This document shows, piece by piece, positions 19,858 through 28,931 of a DNA stretch of 64,000 bases. The DNA is from Staphylococcus sp. Marseille-Q5304. GTDB taxonomy: Bacteria > Bacillota > Bacilli > Staphylococcales > Staphylococcaceae. The translations under genes and the position numbers were made by a program. Every line of letters begins with the position of its first letter. Position 1 is the stretch's first letter. The notes under the pieces were generated by a model. The model did no database searches, was not told where the DNA came from, and saw nothing but the letters and a program-made list of their open reading frames with translations. The stretch is taken from NCBI RefSeq assembly GCF_943737015.1, contig NZ_CALSFP010000001.1:1364001-1428000 (forward strand), read 5' to 3'.

Positions 19858-21078
19858 TTATTTAACTACATTGAATCGTTTGGAACCTTGCTTTTTCTTA
19901 GCTTCATCTTTCTTGATTTGCTTAGCTGTTATTAATAATAGACCCATGGCTATACTTAAACTGATCATTGAAGAACCACCGAAACTAATGAAAGGTAATG
20001 GCACACCTGTTAATGGAATCGTGCCTGAAATACCGCCTAAGTTTACAAATGTTTGTGAACCGATATAACTTGCAATACCTACACAAACTAATTTATAGAA
20101 AAATGAATTCGTTTTATTAGCTAATTCAAAAGCTCTATAGACGATATAAAATAATAAACAAATGACAAATAATCCACCAAGTAATCCTAATTCTTCACAA
20201 ATAATTGAAAAGATAAAGTCGGTGTGTGGTTCAGGCAAGTAACCTAATTTCATAATACTGTTACCTAAACCTTTACCAAATAAACCACCATTACCAATTG
20301 CGATTAATGAGTTAGAAATATGGTAACCCGTACCTGATTCCTTATTGAATGGATTAGTCAACGTACTAAAACGTGCTGTTAAATAATCAGGCACTAAACC
20401 AACGAGTAGTAATAATGTTCCTATAATTGCGATTGCTAATAATATGACTAAACCAAATTTAATTGATTTTTCAACTCCGATTCCAGCATAGAATAGTATA
20501 GAGAAGAAAATAATAACAATTAATAAAGTTTGTCCAATGTCACCTTGTAAAAATACGAGCGCAATACAAAACGCCATTAAAATAATTGGTGACGTTAATA
20601 GTTTGGGTTGTTTAAAAATCTTTGGCCGTTTTTTCTCAATCATGTATGGTAAGTAAAGAATTAGTGCAATCTTTAATAATTCGGAAGCTTGTAAGTTCAT
20701 AAATCCTAATTTAATCCAACTTCTTGAACCATTGATATTACTTCCGATTGCTAATGTTGCAACTAAAAGCACAATAATTCCCAGTATCATAATCTTTTGA
20801 AAGCGTGTTGTTTCAAGAATTTTAACATTCATGAAAAAGGCCATAAAGAACACGAGTATTAAACTCATAATTACATACACTAACTGTCGTGTGTAAAAGT
20901 AAGTCCCCGGCACGGACACCCCACCAGTCAATGAACCTTTCGTAGCAGGTACCATACTCGCACTATATACCATGACCAAACCAATGAGACATAAAAGTAG
21001 GTATGTAATTACTAATGGGAAATCGATATATTTGACGTTACTGCCTATATATCGAAAAAATTGCTTTATGTTATTCAT
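19858..21078 (-). CDS. ftsW: FtsW, divisome peptidoglycan polymerase (SEDS family)
   Basis: A SEDS-family glycosyltransferase that polymerises lipid II at the division septum, partnered with a class B penicillin-binding protein. It has about 406 aa and ten membrane segments. Signatures are NGSRSWIKLGFMNLQASELLKIALILYL, the large extracellular loop with NSLIAIGNGGLFGKGLGNSIMKLGYLPEPHTDFIFSIICEELG, and PLTGVPLPFISFGGSSMI. The pycA-ftsW neighbourhood distinguishes it from RodA. The start is uncertain: I use ATG at 21078 (MNNIKQ), but ATG at 21090 is also in frame and the ribosome site is weak. The basic C-terminus (KKDEAKKKQGSKRFN) is cytosolic. Confidence 0.93.
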   Translation of the reverse strand: MNNIKQFFRYIGSNVKYIDFPLVITYLLLCLIGLVMVYSASMVPATKGSLTGGVSVPGTYFYTRQLVYVIMSLILVFFMAFFMNVKILETTRFQKIMILGIIVLLVATLAIGSNINGSRSWIKLGFMNLQASELLKIALILYLPYMIEKKRPKIFKQPKLLTSPIILMAFCIALVFLQGDIGQTLLIVIIFFSILFYAGIGVEKSIKFGLVILLAIAIIGTLLLLVGLVPDYLTARFSTLTNPFNKESGTGYHISNSLIAIGNGGLFGKGLGNSIMKLGYLPEPHTDFIFSIICEELGLLGGLFVICLLFYIVYRAFELANKTNSFFYKLVCVGIASYIGSQTFVNLGGISGTIPLTGVPLPFISFGGSSMISLSIAMGLLLITAKQIKKDEAKKKQGSKRFNVVK

Positions 21079-21276
21079 TTGACATATCATCCAATTCTAC
21101 TTATTATTCATATCAATTTTGTTATGTTCACAGTATAAATTAAATTTAAAAGCGAAATTTATCTAATAAACAGTGAGCTTGTTTCATTATATCAAACTTA
21201 GTCGTATTTTCTCGAATAAATATATCTTAAATTTAATATTTCAGTTTAACTATTGTTGTTTTGCCGTCAAAATTAA

Positions 21277-21322
21277 GAAAAGTGACTAAAAGATCATCAA
21301 TGAGTTTGATATCCTAGTCACT
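21277..21322 (-). terminator. Terminator in the ylaN-ftsW gap
   Basis: AGTGACTA (21281-21288) pairs with TAGTCACT (21315-21322), with inner pairing GATC/GATATC, and on the minus strand is followed by TTTTC. It lies about 85 bases past ylaN and suggests ylaN ends separately from ftsW. The rest of the 21079-21407 gap is AT-rich and carries the ftsW promoter region; I see nothing else there. Confidence 0.65.
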
Positions 21323-21407
21323 CTTCATTATTTATATCGATTTATATTTATTGTTACTGTCAATTTCTTAAATAGATTTAAAATCAATATAATTTATCTT
21401 AGACCAA

Positions 21408-21683
21408 TTATACATTTGTAAATGCATCGTGCAATTTAGAAAGTTCTTTCTCTAATCGAAGCATTAAATCTTTGCCCGCTTCGCTTTCTACTAAACCTAA
21501 TTCGACTGCGAAATCTACTTCCTTTTGCAAACCATACATTTGCGTGTCAAGAACCTCTTCGTATAATGGGCATTGAGGTAAAGTAAGATTATCCATCTGT
21601 ACTTTAATGAGTTGTAGAATACGATTTGCATCTTTATTTAATTGGTCATATGCCGCATTATTAAGCTGATCACGCTTGGCCAT
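21408..21683 (-). CDS. ylaN: YlaN (UPF0358) family protein
   Basis: A 91-residue, all-helical, acidic cytosolic protein of the UPF0358/DUF1507 family. Seen: [51 protein letters not shown], a family hallmark. Published work in B. subtilis and S. aureus connects YlaN to iron homeostasis, through interaction with Fur and iron, and to growth under iron limitation. The ribosome site GGGGGAG lies 7 bases from the ATG. The location next to ftsW is as in B. subtilis. The family is certain; the mechanism comes from literature, not from this sequence. Confidence 0.93.
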   Translation of the reverse strand: MAKRDQLNNAAYDQLNKDANRILQLIKVQMDNLTLPQCPLYEEVLDTQMYGLQKEVDFAVELGLVESEAGKDLMLRLEKELSKLHDAFTNV

Positions 21684-21974
21684 GACATACTCCCCCTATC
21701 AATTGTAACTTTATAATTAAAAGTGTATCTTACTAAATATTAAAAAGCAAGTAAATTTCCTAATATACTTTAAACGATTTTATGTGATAAAATGGACATT
21801 AAAGAAAAATTTATCCTTACTATTTATAGTTCTCAGATGAGTGTTTTAACTTAAAGTTAATAGAAAATTGAGAAGTATTCATTTTAAATTAATGATTACC
21901 TATTTTTTTCTGTTACTTAACTACATTTTATAAACAAACTATAAATAAATTAAATATATATTAGGAGTGGAATT

Positions 21975-22457
21975 ATGATTCAAATAACGGGTGCAGTAAA
22001 TTTTCCAATTACGTTAGATAGTACGACTTGGATTTTTGATGATCGAAAGGTTCAATTAGAAGATTTAGAAAATGGTGTCTTCGATGGTACTAAACCAATT
22101 AGCTTTGATGATAATCGCGAATGGAACCGTGCAATTTTAGAAGGTCAAACAAATCCTCCTACATTAAACTCAGAAATTAAGTATAAAAAACGTGCAGTAT
22201 TAGAAGGTTCATTCGTTATCAACATGACACCATTCTTTAAAAATGCTGAAGTCAAACCGAATGGGACAGCAATTCGACTTTTCAATGATGAAAATCATAT
22301 CGAAGTACCAATCGATTTATTACCATATTTATTCTTCCAATTTGCTAAAGATGGAAAGAAATTATATTCAGATAACGCCGTAGATAGTTTCGTATATATT
22401 CCTGAGGAAGGTTATTCTTATCAGTTCGAACACGTAACAAATATAGAGGTGATTTAA
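21975..22457 (+). CDS. Conserved hypothetical protein (YlaL-like position)
   Basis: A 160-residue soluble protein that I cannot assign a function. It begins MIQITGAVNFPITLDSTTWIFDDRKV and has an acidic, beta-rich character; PIDLLPYLFFQFAKDGKKLY lies near the C-terminus. The IFDDRKV motif is recurrent in homologues that sit beside ylaI and typA in Bacillales. Some database entries call such proteins peptidyl-prolyl isomerase, but I see no cyclophilin, FKBP or parvulin motif. The ribosome site AGGAGTG is good. The stop TAA ends one base before the ATG of the ylaI-like gene, so they form a two-gene operon. Confidence 0.85.
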   Translation: MIQITGAVNFPITLDSTTWIFDDRKVQLEDLENGVFDGTKPISFDDNREWNRAILEGQTNPPTLNSEIKYKKRAVLEGSFVINMTPFFKNAEVKPNGTAIRLFNDENHIEVPIDLLPYLFFQFAKDGKKLYSDNAVDSFVYIPEEGYSYQFEHVTNIEVI

Positions 22458-22631
22458 ATGAAGAAAGTTCAATGTATCATTTGCGATATTGAAGTATATA
22501 TCGATGAAAATACATTAGAAGCTAAACGTTTACGCAACGATCCTATGCATACATTTATGTGTGATGAATGTAAGAGTAGGCTTGATACACCAAAACATCG
22601 AAATCAAGAAACGACTTTCAATCACCATTAA
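22458..22631 (+). CDS. YlaI family (DUF2197) zinc-ribbon protein
   Basis: A 57-residue protein reconstructed from the sequence. It starts MKKVQCIICDIEVYID and has two Cys-x2-Cys pairs, at 6/9 (CIIC) and 35/38 (CDEC), the arrangement of a small zinc ribbon of the YlaI/DUF2197 family. A short basic middle (EAKRLRND) separates the pairs, and the tail is DTPKHRNQETTF. Its ribosome site GAGGTG lies inside the end of the preceding gene, showing translational coupling. Function is unknown; such ribbons often bind RNA or proteins. The gene ends just before a bidirectional terminator shared with typA. Confidence 0.88.
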   Translation: MKKVQCIICDIEVYIDENTLEAKRLRNDPMHTFMCDECKSRLDTPKHRNQETTFNHH

Positions 22632-22635
22632 AGAT

Positions 22636-22679
22636 AAAAAAAACCTGAAGTACAGTAATTGTACTTCAGGGCTTTTTTA
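22636..22679. terminator. Bidirectional terminator between ylaI and typA
   Basis: CCTGAAGTACA and TGTACTTCAGG form an 11-bp perfect stem with a 5-base loop (22644-22670), flanked by eight A and six T. Confidence 0.92.
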
Positions 22680-22682
22680 TCT

Positions 22683-24530
22683 TTATTCTTCCTCTTGCAT
22701 CATTTGTTTAACACGTTTTGCTTCTTTTTCACGTGCTGATTTATTAAGGATTTTCTTTCTAATACGAATTGTTTCTGGTGTCACCTCAACAAGTTCGTCA
22801 TCATCTATAAATTGTAATGCTTCTTCTAAAGTCATAACTCTTGGACGTTTCATTGTTACTGTTTGGTCTTTGGTAGCAGAACGTACGTTAGTTTGGTGTT
22901 TTTCTTTTGTGATATTAACAGTTAAGTCATTTTCACGATTATGCTCACCAACAATCATACCTTCATAAACTTCAGTTCCTGGTTCCATGAAGTTTGTTCC
23001 ACGATCTTCTAAGCCCATGATTGCATATGAACTTGCTTGACCTTTGTCTAATGAAACGAGTGCACCATTTCTACGACCACCTAGACGACCTTTCACGCGA
23101 GGTTTGAACTCTTCAAATGTATGGTTAATAATACCATAACCATGTGTTTGTGACATGAATTCAGTAGTGTAACCGATTAAACCACGTGCTGGAACCATAA
23201 AGATAATACGTGTAAGGCCATTGTCAGTTGTAACCATATCTAACATTTCACCTTTACGTTGTCCTAATGATTCAATTACTGCACCTGTGTACTCTTGTGG
23301 TACCTCACATTGTACACGCTCAAATGGTTCACATTGAACGCCATCGATTTCTCTTAAAATAACTTGCGGTTTAGAAACTTGTAACTCATATCCTTCTCTA
23401 CGCATGTTCTCAATGAGAATAGATAAGTGTAATTCACCTCGGCCTGCTACTGTCCAAGTGTCAGGTGATTTCGTTGGTGTAACCTTTAATGAAACGTCTG
23501 TCTCTAATTGTTGATCTAGACGTTCTTCGATTTGACGTGCAGTAACGTAGTCACCTTCTCTACCAGCAAATGGTGAGTTATTTACTTTAAATGTCATTTC
23601 TAATGTTGGTTCATCTATTCTTAATACTGGTAATGGTTCTTGATTGTCGTGAGGCGTTACTGTTTCCCCAACGTTAATATCTTCCATACCTGAAACGGCA
23701 ATTAAATCTCCTGCTTGTGCTTCGTTTACTTCTTCTCTTCTTAGACCGAAGTAACCGAAAATTTTCGTAACACGGAAGTTTTTAACTGATCCGTCAAGTT
23801 TTAATAGTGATACGTTGTCACCAACGCGCATCGTACCTCTAAATACACGTCCAACGCCGATACGTCCTACATAATCGTTGTAGTCTAATAATGCGACTTG
23901 GAATTGCAATGGTTCATCTTTATTATCAATTGGTGCTGGTACGTATTCAATAATTGTTTCATATAATGATTTCATGTTTTCATCTTGTTTATCTGCTTCT
24001 AAGCTCGCAGTACCATTCACAGCTGAAGCATAAACTACAGGGAATTCTAATTGTTCGTCAGAAGCTTCTAATTCGATGAATAAATCTAACACTTCATCAA
24101 CTACGCCTTCTGGTCTCGCTTCGGGTTTATCAATTTTATTTACGACCACTACTGGTTTTAGGTCTTGTTCTAACGCTTTTTTCAATACGAAACGTGTTTG
24201 TGGCATCGTACCCTCATAAGCATCTACAACAAGGACAACCCCATCAACCATTTTCATAATACGTTCAACTTCGCCACCGAAGTCAGCGTGTCCCGGAGTA
24301 TCTAAAATGTTGATACGTGTATCTTTGTAATCAACCGCTGTATTTTTGGCTAAAATTGTAATACCACGTTCTCTTTCTAAATCATTAGAATCCATCGCTC
24401 TTTCATCTACATGTTCGTTTTCACGAAATATACCAGATTGTTTTAATAATTCATCAACTAATGTTGTTTTACCATGGTCAACATGGGCGATGATTGCTAT
24501 ATTTCGAACGTCTTCTCTCTTATTAGTCAT
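22683..24530 (-). CDS. typA: Translational GTPase TypA/BipA
   Basis: A ribosome-associated GTPase of the EF-G/LepA family involved in 50S assembly, cold and stress adaptation. It has 615 aa. G1 is [10 protein letters not shown] (residues 15-24), the switch region has [15 protein letters not shown]3 is [15 protein letters not shown], and G4 is [12 protein letters not shown]. Domains II, III and V follow, and the family-specific C-terminal domain includes [25 protein letters not shown] and [16 protein letters not shown]. It is transcribed alone, convergent with ylaI and divergent from the DUF5325 gene. Identification is certain. Confidence 0.98.
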   Translation of the reverse strand: MTNKREDVRNIAIIAHVDHGKTTLVDELLKQSGIFRENEHVDERAMDSNDLERERGITILAKNTAVDYKDTRINILDTPGHADFGGEVERIMKMVDGVVLVVDAYEGTMPQTRFVLKKALEQDLKPVVVVNKIDKPEARPEGVVDEVLDLFIELEASDEQLEFPVVYASAVNGTASLEADKQDENMKSLYETIIEYVPAPIDNKDEPLQFQVALLDYNDYVGRIGVGRVFRGTMRVGDNVSLLKLDGSVKNFRVTKIFGYFGLRREEVNEAQAGDLIAVSGMEDINVGETVTPHDNQEPLPVLRIDEPTLEMTFKVNNSPFAGREGDYVTARQIEERLDQQLETDVSLKVTPTKSPDTWTVAGRGELHLSILIENMRREGYELQVSKPQVILREIDGVQCEPFERVQCEVPQEYTGAVIESLGQRKGEMLDMVTTDNGLTRIIFMVPARGLIGYTTEFMSQTHGYGIINHTFEEFKPRVKGRLGGRRNGALVSLDKGQASSYAIMGLEDRGTNFMEPGTEVYEGMIVGEHNRENDLTVNITKEKHQTNVRSATKDQTVTMKRPRVMTLEEALQFIDDDELVEVTPETIRIRKKILNKSAREKEAKRVKQMMQEEE

Positions 24531-24627
24531 TTTACAATTTCCTTTCTAGAATAGATTCCCACTTTTCTTTGCAACTTATTTATTATATCATATAATATGT
24601 TAAAGAAAACTATAAAGGTGTGGTTGG

Positions 24628-24819
24628 ATGCAACAAAAAAAATCAAAATCAATATTTTGGATTTTAGCAATAGTTGCAATTTTATTCTTGCTATTATTTA
24701 GCTTTAGTTTAGCTGCTTCTAATGTTCCAATGATGATTTTAACACTTATATTGTTCATTGCAACATTTGGTGTTGGCTTTACGCTTAAAAAGAAATACAG
24801 AGAAAATGATTGGTTTTAA
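24628..24819 (+). CDS. Small membrane protein, YlaF-like (DUF5325)
   Basis: A 63-residue protein with two hydrophobic segments (IFWILAIVAILFLLLFSFSLAA and MMILTLILFIATFGVGFTL) and a charged C-terminus KKKYRENDWF. It matches the DUF5325/YlaF family in size and in position next to typA, as in B. subtilis. Function is unknown. The ribosome site is modest (GGTGTGG). It is a single-gene unit with its own terminator, and convergent with the inositol monophosphatase gene. Confidence 0.8.
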   Translation: MQQKKSKSIFWILAIVAILFLLLFSFSLAASNVPMMILTLILFIATFGVGFTLKKKYRENDWF

Positions 24820-24848
24820 ATCAGTTATTTTGAGCTATACAACTTTTT

Positions 24849-24888
24849 GACGCAAGATCCTATGTAAAGGGAACTTGCGTCCTTTTTT
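24849..24888 (+). terminator. Terminator after the DUF5325 gene
   Basis: GACGCAAG (24849-24856) pairs with CTTGCGTC (24875-24882) and is followed by CTTTTTT. Confidence 0.88.
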
Positions 24889-24909
24889 ATCAACATTAAT
24901 AGTAGACAT

Positions 24910-25725
24910 TTAGTTATTTAAACGTTCATGTAATAAATTTATCGTTGATTGATGTTTACTAAAATGTTGTTGCATTAATTCTTCATGTAATGATGGATTT
25001 GCGATAACTACAGAGTTTGCTTGATAAATAGATAAATCGCCACCCTTCAAGTTAGAGGCTTTACCATTTACTTCATTTAAAATAATAACGCCGCCTGCAA
25101 AATCCCAAGGCTGTAATCGTGGTGTCATATATGCTGCTAATTTACCAGTAGCAACCGCTACAATTTCCAAGGCTGCAGATCCGTATGCTCTAGAACTTCG
25201 AGCGGATTCAACAATTGGTTTAAACATTTCTCCTAACTTTGGTTTCGTTAGCCAGTTTGGATTGATTCCAATAATACTACGGTGCAGTTGAGTAGCTTCT
25301 ATTTGAGGTAAAGGTTGTTCATTTTCAAATGCACCTTCCCCTCTTTTCGCATGATACAACACATCATTCATGACATCATACACGAAGCCAGCATAGGGTT
25401 GCCCATCTTGAAAAATTCCAATAGAAATGGCGAAATTTTCTTGTTGATGCACAAAGTTTAATGTTCCATCAATCGGATCAACTACCCATGTGATGCCTTC
25501 CACATTTGTTATATCGTGACCATGACCTTCTTCACCTATGATGGAATGGTTCGGATATGTTTTATTAACATTTTCTACGATATAAGCTTCAGTTGCTTTA
25601 TCTACGTTTGTCACTAAATCATTTGGATTCGATTTAGTTTCAATATTAATATCTTCTTTCATTATTTTTTTAACGTTATTACCTGCCTCAATGATGAGCC
25701 CTTTCGCAAATTCATATACAGACAT
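24910..25725 (-). CDS. Inositol monophosphatase family protein
   Basis: A Mg-dependent, lithium-sensitive-type sugar phosphatase fold, 271 aa. Metal-site motifs are GEEGHGHD (Glu pair), WVVDPIDGTLNFVHQ (the DPIDGT signature) and PWDFAGGVIILNE near the C-terminus. Bacterial members hydrolyse inositol-1-phosphate, NADP or fructose-1,6-bisphosphate; the substrate here cannot be told. I start at the ATG giving MSVYEFAKG, 7 bases after AAAGGAGCT, rather than 14 codons earlier. Neighbours match B. subtilis yktC (next to yktB and the ylaF-typA block). Confidence 0.92.
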   Translation of the reverse strand: MSVYEFAKGLIIEAGNNVKKIMKEDINIETKSNPNDLVTNVDKATEAYIVENVNKTYPNHSIIGEEGHGHDITNVEGITWVVDPIDGTLNFVHQQENFAISIGIFQDGQPYAGFVYDVMNDVLYHAKRGEGAFENEQPLPQIEATQLHRSIIGINPNWLTKPKLGEMFKPIVESARSSRAYGSAALEIVAVATGKLAAYMTPRLQPWDFAGGVIILNEVNGKASNLKGGDLSIYQANSVVIANPSLHEELMQQHFSKHQSTINLLHERLNN

Positions 25726-25954
25726 ACAATCAGCTCCTTTTACACCTTTATTATAAGTTAAAAGCACAATAAATGCTGTTAATTATATAAAGGAATAATG
25801 TATGTACTTTAAAGCTTTATAATCATCGTTACCCTATTATCTTCCCGTTTACACTTACGATATTAACAGAACAAATATTAGCTAATCCTATGCGATGAGC
25901 CGTGATAAAATCTATGCTACAATAAATAAAAACGTGAAAAGATAGGAGAATTTC

Positions 25955-26566
25955 ATGACTAAATATACTTTTAAGCCGAATGATTTTAAATCGTTTGAAG
26001 TTGAAGGTCTTAATGAACGAATGGAAGCCCTTGATAAACATGTTCGCCCACAACTCAATGAACTGGGGACGTATTTTGCAGAGTATCTAGAAACAACCAC
26101 TGGTGAAACGTTTTACCCACATGTAGCCAAACATGCGCGTAGGAGTGTCAATCCACCAGTAGATACATGGGTTGCTTTTTCCACTAATAATCGAGGTTAT
26201 AAAATGCAACCTCATTTTCAAATAGGTTTATTTAGAGATCAATTATTTGTAATGTATGGCGTCATGCATGAGGCTAAAAATAAGGCTGATCAAGTAAAAG
26301 TGTTCGAAGATCAATTTAATAAACTGAAAAATTTACCCGACGACTATAGTATTAGCTTAGATCATATGAGTCAGAAAAAGACCTATATCAATGAAATGAC
26401 TGACGATGACATTAAAAAAGCGATAGATAGAGTTAAAAATGTTAAAAAAGGTGAACTCTTTATAGCTCGTACTTTATCACCACAAGACAAGCAATTAAAA
26501 ACTGATAAGGCTTTTCTAAGCTTTATCGAAGACACTTTTGAACATTTCTTAATGTTTTATCGATAA
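25955..26566 (+). CDS. DUF1054 family protein (YktB-like)
   Basis: A 203-residue soluble protein of the DUF1054/UPF0637 family. Typical elements are [23 protein letters not shown] at the start, [37 protein letters not shown] in the middle, and [27 protein letters not shown]. No catalytic motif is apparent to me and no function is established for the family. The ribosome site TAGGAG is well placed. It diverges from the inositol monophosphatase gene, as yktB and yktC are neighbours in B. subtilis, and ends in a strong hairpin. Confidence 0.9.
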   Translation: MTKYTFKPNDFKSFEVEGLNERMEALDKHVRPQLNELGTYFAEYLETTTGETFYPHVAKHARRSVNPPVDTWVAFSTNNRGYKMQPHFQIGLFRDQLFVMYGVMHEAKNKADQVKVFEDQFNKLKNLPDDYSISLDHMSQKKTYINEMTDDDIKKAIDRVKNVKKGELFIARTLSPQDKQLKTDKAFLSFIEDTFEHFLMFYR

Positions 26567-26570
26567 AGCG

Positions 26571-26612
26571 AAAGAGGTGTGGGCATGTAAGTAAATGCCC
26601 ACACCTCTTTTT
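26571..26612. terminator. Bidirectional terminator after the DUF1054 gene
   Basis: AAAGAGGTGTGGGCAT pairs with ATGCCCACACCTCTTT, a 16-bp perfect stem with A and T ends. It lies between converging genes. Confidence 0.95.
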
Positions 26613-26628
26613 CGTTAAATAACGATAT

Positions 26629-27105
26629 TTAATAAATATAAGGGTCGTTTTCTTTTTTCTGTTGATGTTGGTGGTTCATATCTTGTTCTTTATTCGTAAA
26701 TTGCTGATTTTGATGCGTAGTGTGCTTTTTGCCATTACGTACAATGAGCATAATCGCTACGACCACCCAAAGCAATGCTGAGAGTAGATTCATAGTGAAA
26801 AAGACTAAAAGAGCAATAACAAAAAATAAGCATATACATAACACACGCTTTTTCTTCATAATCAATGTCGCAATGATTCCTAAAATAACAACCGCACCTA
26901 ATATTCCTAAAAGGACAGGCATCGCCATTTGCGATTGTGCCATTGTTTGATCAGCATTAGCCCCTAATTGATTTGAACTTTTAAGACTAGCTTTAAATTG
27001 AGGCGCGTTATTCATGAATAAATAGGATATGAGTAATATTATAAAATATATTGCACTTATCCCTATAGCAATCCAAGAAATAATTTTCTCTGGCATTCTG
27101 TTCAT
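26629..27105 (-). CDS. DUF4064-like membrane protein
   Basis: A 158-residue protein with four hydrophobic segments: IISWIAIGISAIYFIILLISYLF, MAMPVLLGILGAVVILGIIATLIM, VLCICLFFVIALLVFFTM and LSALLWVVVAIMLIV. A hydrophilic, His/Gln-rich tail (HTTHQNQQFTNKEQDMNHQHQQ) follows. Topology and the extracellular loop between segments 1 and 2 fit DUF4064. I start at ATG 27105, 7 bases from AAAGGGG; an adjacent ATG (27108) is equally possible. Function is unknown. The neighbouring gene on the same strand is also a multi-membrane protein, separated by an intergenic repeat. Confidence 0.8.
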   Translation of the reverse strand: MNRMPEKIISWIAIGISAIYFIILLISYLFMNNAPQFKASLKSSNQLGANADQTMAQSQMAMPVLLGILGAVVILGIIATLIMKKKRVLCICLFFVIALLVFFTMNLLSALLWVVVAIMLIVRNGKKHTTHQNQQFTNKEQDMNHQHQQKKENDPYIY

Positions 27106-27195
27106 CATAATTCCCCTTTCAAATATGTAGTTCAATCATATCAAAATTAAAACAATATCACTAACGACTATAACAAATTTAAGCAATCATGATTC

Positions 27196-27367
27196 AAAAA
27201 AAGAGTCTGAGACAAAAATAAGTGTCTCAGACTCTTTATCAATTTGGCAGTAGATGTCTGAATTGAAAATACGCTTAGAACAAGCTTTTTCAATCCTAGT
27301 CATCCTTGCCGGGGTGGGACTACGAAATCTCTATTAGAAAATTCGATTTCTGTTCCACTCCCTTTTA
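27196..27367 (+). repeat. Intergenic repeat, copy 1 (full length)
   Basis: The first part is a perfect hairpin GAGTCTGAGACA/TGTCTCAGACTC (27203-27234) between A and T runs. A conserved 70-base middle follows (GGCAGTAGATGTCTGAA ... CCTAGTCATCCTTGCCGG). The last part is a second hairpin in which GGGAC-TAC-GAAATC pairs with GATTTCT-GT(T/C)CC. It sits between the DUF4064 gene and the end of the next minus-strand gene and probably acts as a terminator. Similar copies are at 42305, 44632 and 48558, all in the same orientation. Confidence 0.9.
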
Positions 27368-27381
27368 CATTAAAATCGATA

Positions 27382-28557
27382 TTATTTTTCTTCGTCGTTG
27401 TTAGTTTTTGAATTCGTCTCTACGTTTTCATCTTGAGTTGAATCATGAGAATGCATTTTTTTACGTTCATCAAAATTCATTCTACGTTGATTGACTGCAC
27501 TTGGTTGTTGCTTTCTCAATTCTTTCTTACGACGTTTTCTTTCTTTCTTTTCTTGTTTGATACGTTCTTTTTCCTCAGCTTTTTGTTGTTTCATTCTCGC
27601 TGCTTCTTCACGTTCTTGTTGTTTACGACGCTGTGCCTCTTCACGTTCTTCTTGCTTTCTACGTGCTTCTTCTTCGGCTTGTTGTTGTTGCTGTCTTTGA
27701 CGTTCTTCTTCAGCTTCTTGTCTTCTAAGTCGTTGTTCTTCTGTCTCTACGTGATTGCCTTTTTCATCATAAACATTGCTCACTTGACCAAACTCGTCTT
27801 TACTATTTTCAATATCATCACTATTGTCTTTTTGAGCTTTATTTTTATAATTGTATTTAGCTTGTCGAGACAACACTTGAGGTTCATCATCATCTTTTTT
27901 ATTGTAGTCTGAATTAACCTTTTCTGCTACTGCTGAACTATAACCACCTCTTCTAAGTTGTTGATCTTGATGATCGTCTTCATATGCATCAGAAGTAGGT
28001 TGATGTTTATAATGATTGTCTGCTTCAGGTTCATAATCATAGTCATAATCTGAATCATATTCATGTTGGTTACCAGCGTAATGCGCAGGCACGATTTCAG
28101 ATTTGTCTTTTCTAGCAAACATCATAATTGCAATAATGAAAAATAGCACTGGTATAATTAATGTTACGAGTGGTACAACAAGTGGTAAAGTTATAACCAT
28201 CGCTAATAAGAATAAAAATCCTGATAAAATTCTAATGTTCATGGAAATTAAAGCCAAGAATGATATTAATAAACAAATGATTAAATATACAATTAATGCC
28301 CAAATACCATTTTGCAACCATATAACAAATTGTGTCGTATTAAAATTACTTGTTCCAAGAATTTGTTGGATTAAATCATTATTATTTAAAAAGCTTTCTA
28401 AATTTCGAATTGAACTGTCATCACTAAATGATACTAATGCGATAAACATCGTTGCAATAGTTAAAAACAGTAAAAACAGCCAACTCAACCAACCCAATAC
28501 CTTTTCTGCAAGACGGCTCAAAGGACGTCTTACTTGAGTATATTGCTCTCCTGACAT
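27382..28557 (-). CDS. Membrane protein with long charged helix, probable AuxB
   Basis: A 391-residue protein. The first ~150 residues hold about four membrane segments (LGWLSWLFLLFLTIATMFIALV; IWALIVYLIICLLISFLALISM; then two more up to IIAIMMFARK). A hydrophilic Asp/Tyr-rich linker (HEYDSDYDYDYEPEADN) follows, then from about 270 to 350 an almost unbroken Glu/Arg/Lys/Gln stretch expected to form a coiled coil or single stable helix, ending in a polar tail. By position between the UPF0223 and DUF4064 genes, I think it is the orthologue of S. aureus AuxB (SAUSA300_1003), a factor linked to lipoteichoic acid stability and beta-lactam tolerance; that rests on gene order recalled from memory. 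The ribosome site AAGGAG is good. Confidence 0.75.
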   Translation of the reverse strand: MSGEQYTQVRRPLSRLAEKVLGWLSWLFLLFLTIATMFIALVSFSDDSSIRNLESFLNNNDLIQQILGTSNFNTTQFVIWLQNGIWALIVYLIICLLISFLALISMNIRILSGFLFLLAMVITLPLVVPLVTLIIPVLFFIIAIMMFARKDKSEIVPAHYAGNQHEYDSDYDYDYEPEADNHYKHQPTSDAYEDDHQDQQLRRGGYSSAVAEKVNSDYNKKDDDEPQVLSRQAKYNYKNKAQKDNSDDIENSKDEFGQVSNVYDEKGNHVETEEQRLRRQEAEEERQRQQQQQAEEEARRKQEEREEAQRRKQQEREEAARMKQQKAEEKERIKQEKKERKRRKKELRKQQPSAVNQRRMNFDERKKMHSHDSTQDENVETNSKTNNDEEK

Positions 28558-28931
28558 GTTTTACAACTCCTTACGTTTCTTATCAAACTATTATACCGAA
28601 ATCATTATTAAATAACTACTCACATCTACTTAATTGAAACACTTTTAACCTTGGAATGAGGACATGTTTTAAGTGTTACGTTATTAAATTACATGTTTTG
28701 TTTTGCATAAAAATAACATATTTAGCTCATTAATGAAATCAATAAATAGTAATATATGTTTTACAGTAACTCTCACTTTAATAAACACTTTCATTATTTA
28801 AATAATTTCTAAAAAGACAAATACCTCTAAAAATTATCATACAAAAGTATTTTTTGTGTTTTAACCATTATAACATTTTTTTACATATGAAATGTATACT
28901 ACTTATATACGAGATAACAAAATTTCAAATA
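28558..28931. other. Gene-free AT-rich stretch
   Basis: About 370 bases with no credible open frame on either strand. A TATAAT-like -10 (minus strand, near 28595) probably serves the membrane protein gene. In S. aureus the spermidine/putrescine transporter genes potABCD and a regulator lie at this point of the chromosome; no remnant is visible here. Confidence 0.6.

Noticed and set aside
22561..22968. 135-aa plus-strand frame overlapping ylaI and typA ends
   Set aside because: It runs through the ylaI stop and the bidirectional terminator into antisense typA. No ribosome site, and it would contradict both real genes.
27445..27912. Phe/Leu-rich open frames (155 and 69 aa) on the plus strand
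   Set aside because: They are antisense to the charged-helix part of the 27382-28557 gene; Glu/Lys codons read backwards give Phe/Leu/Ser. No ribosome site.
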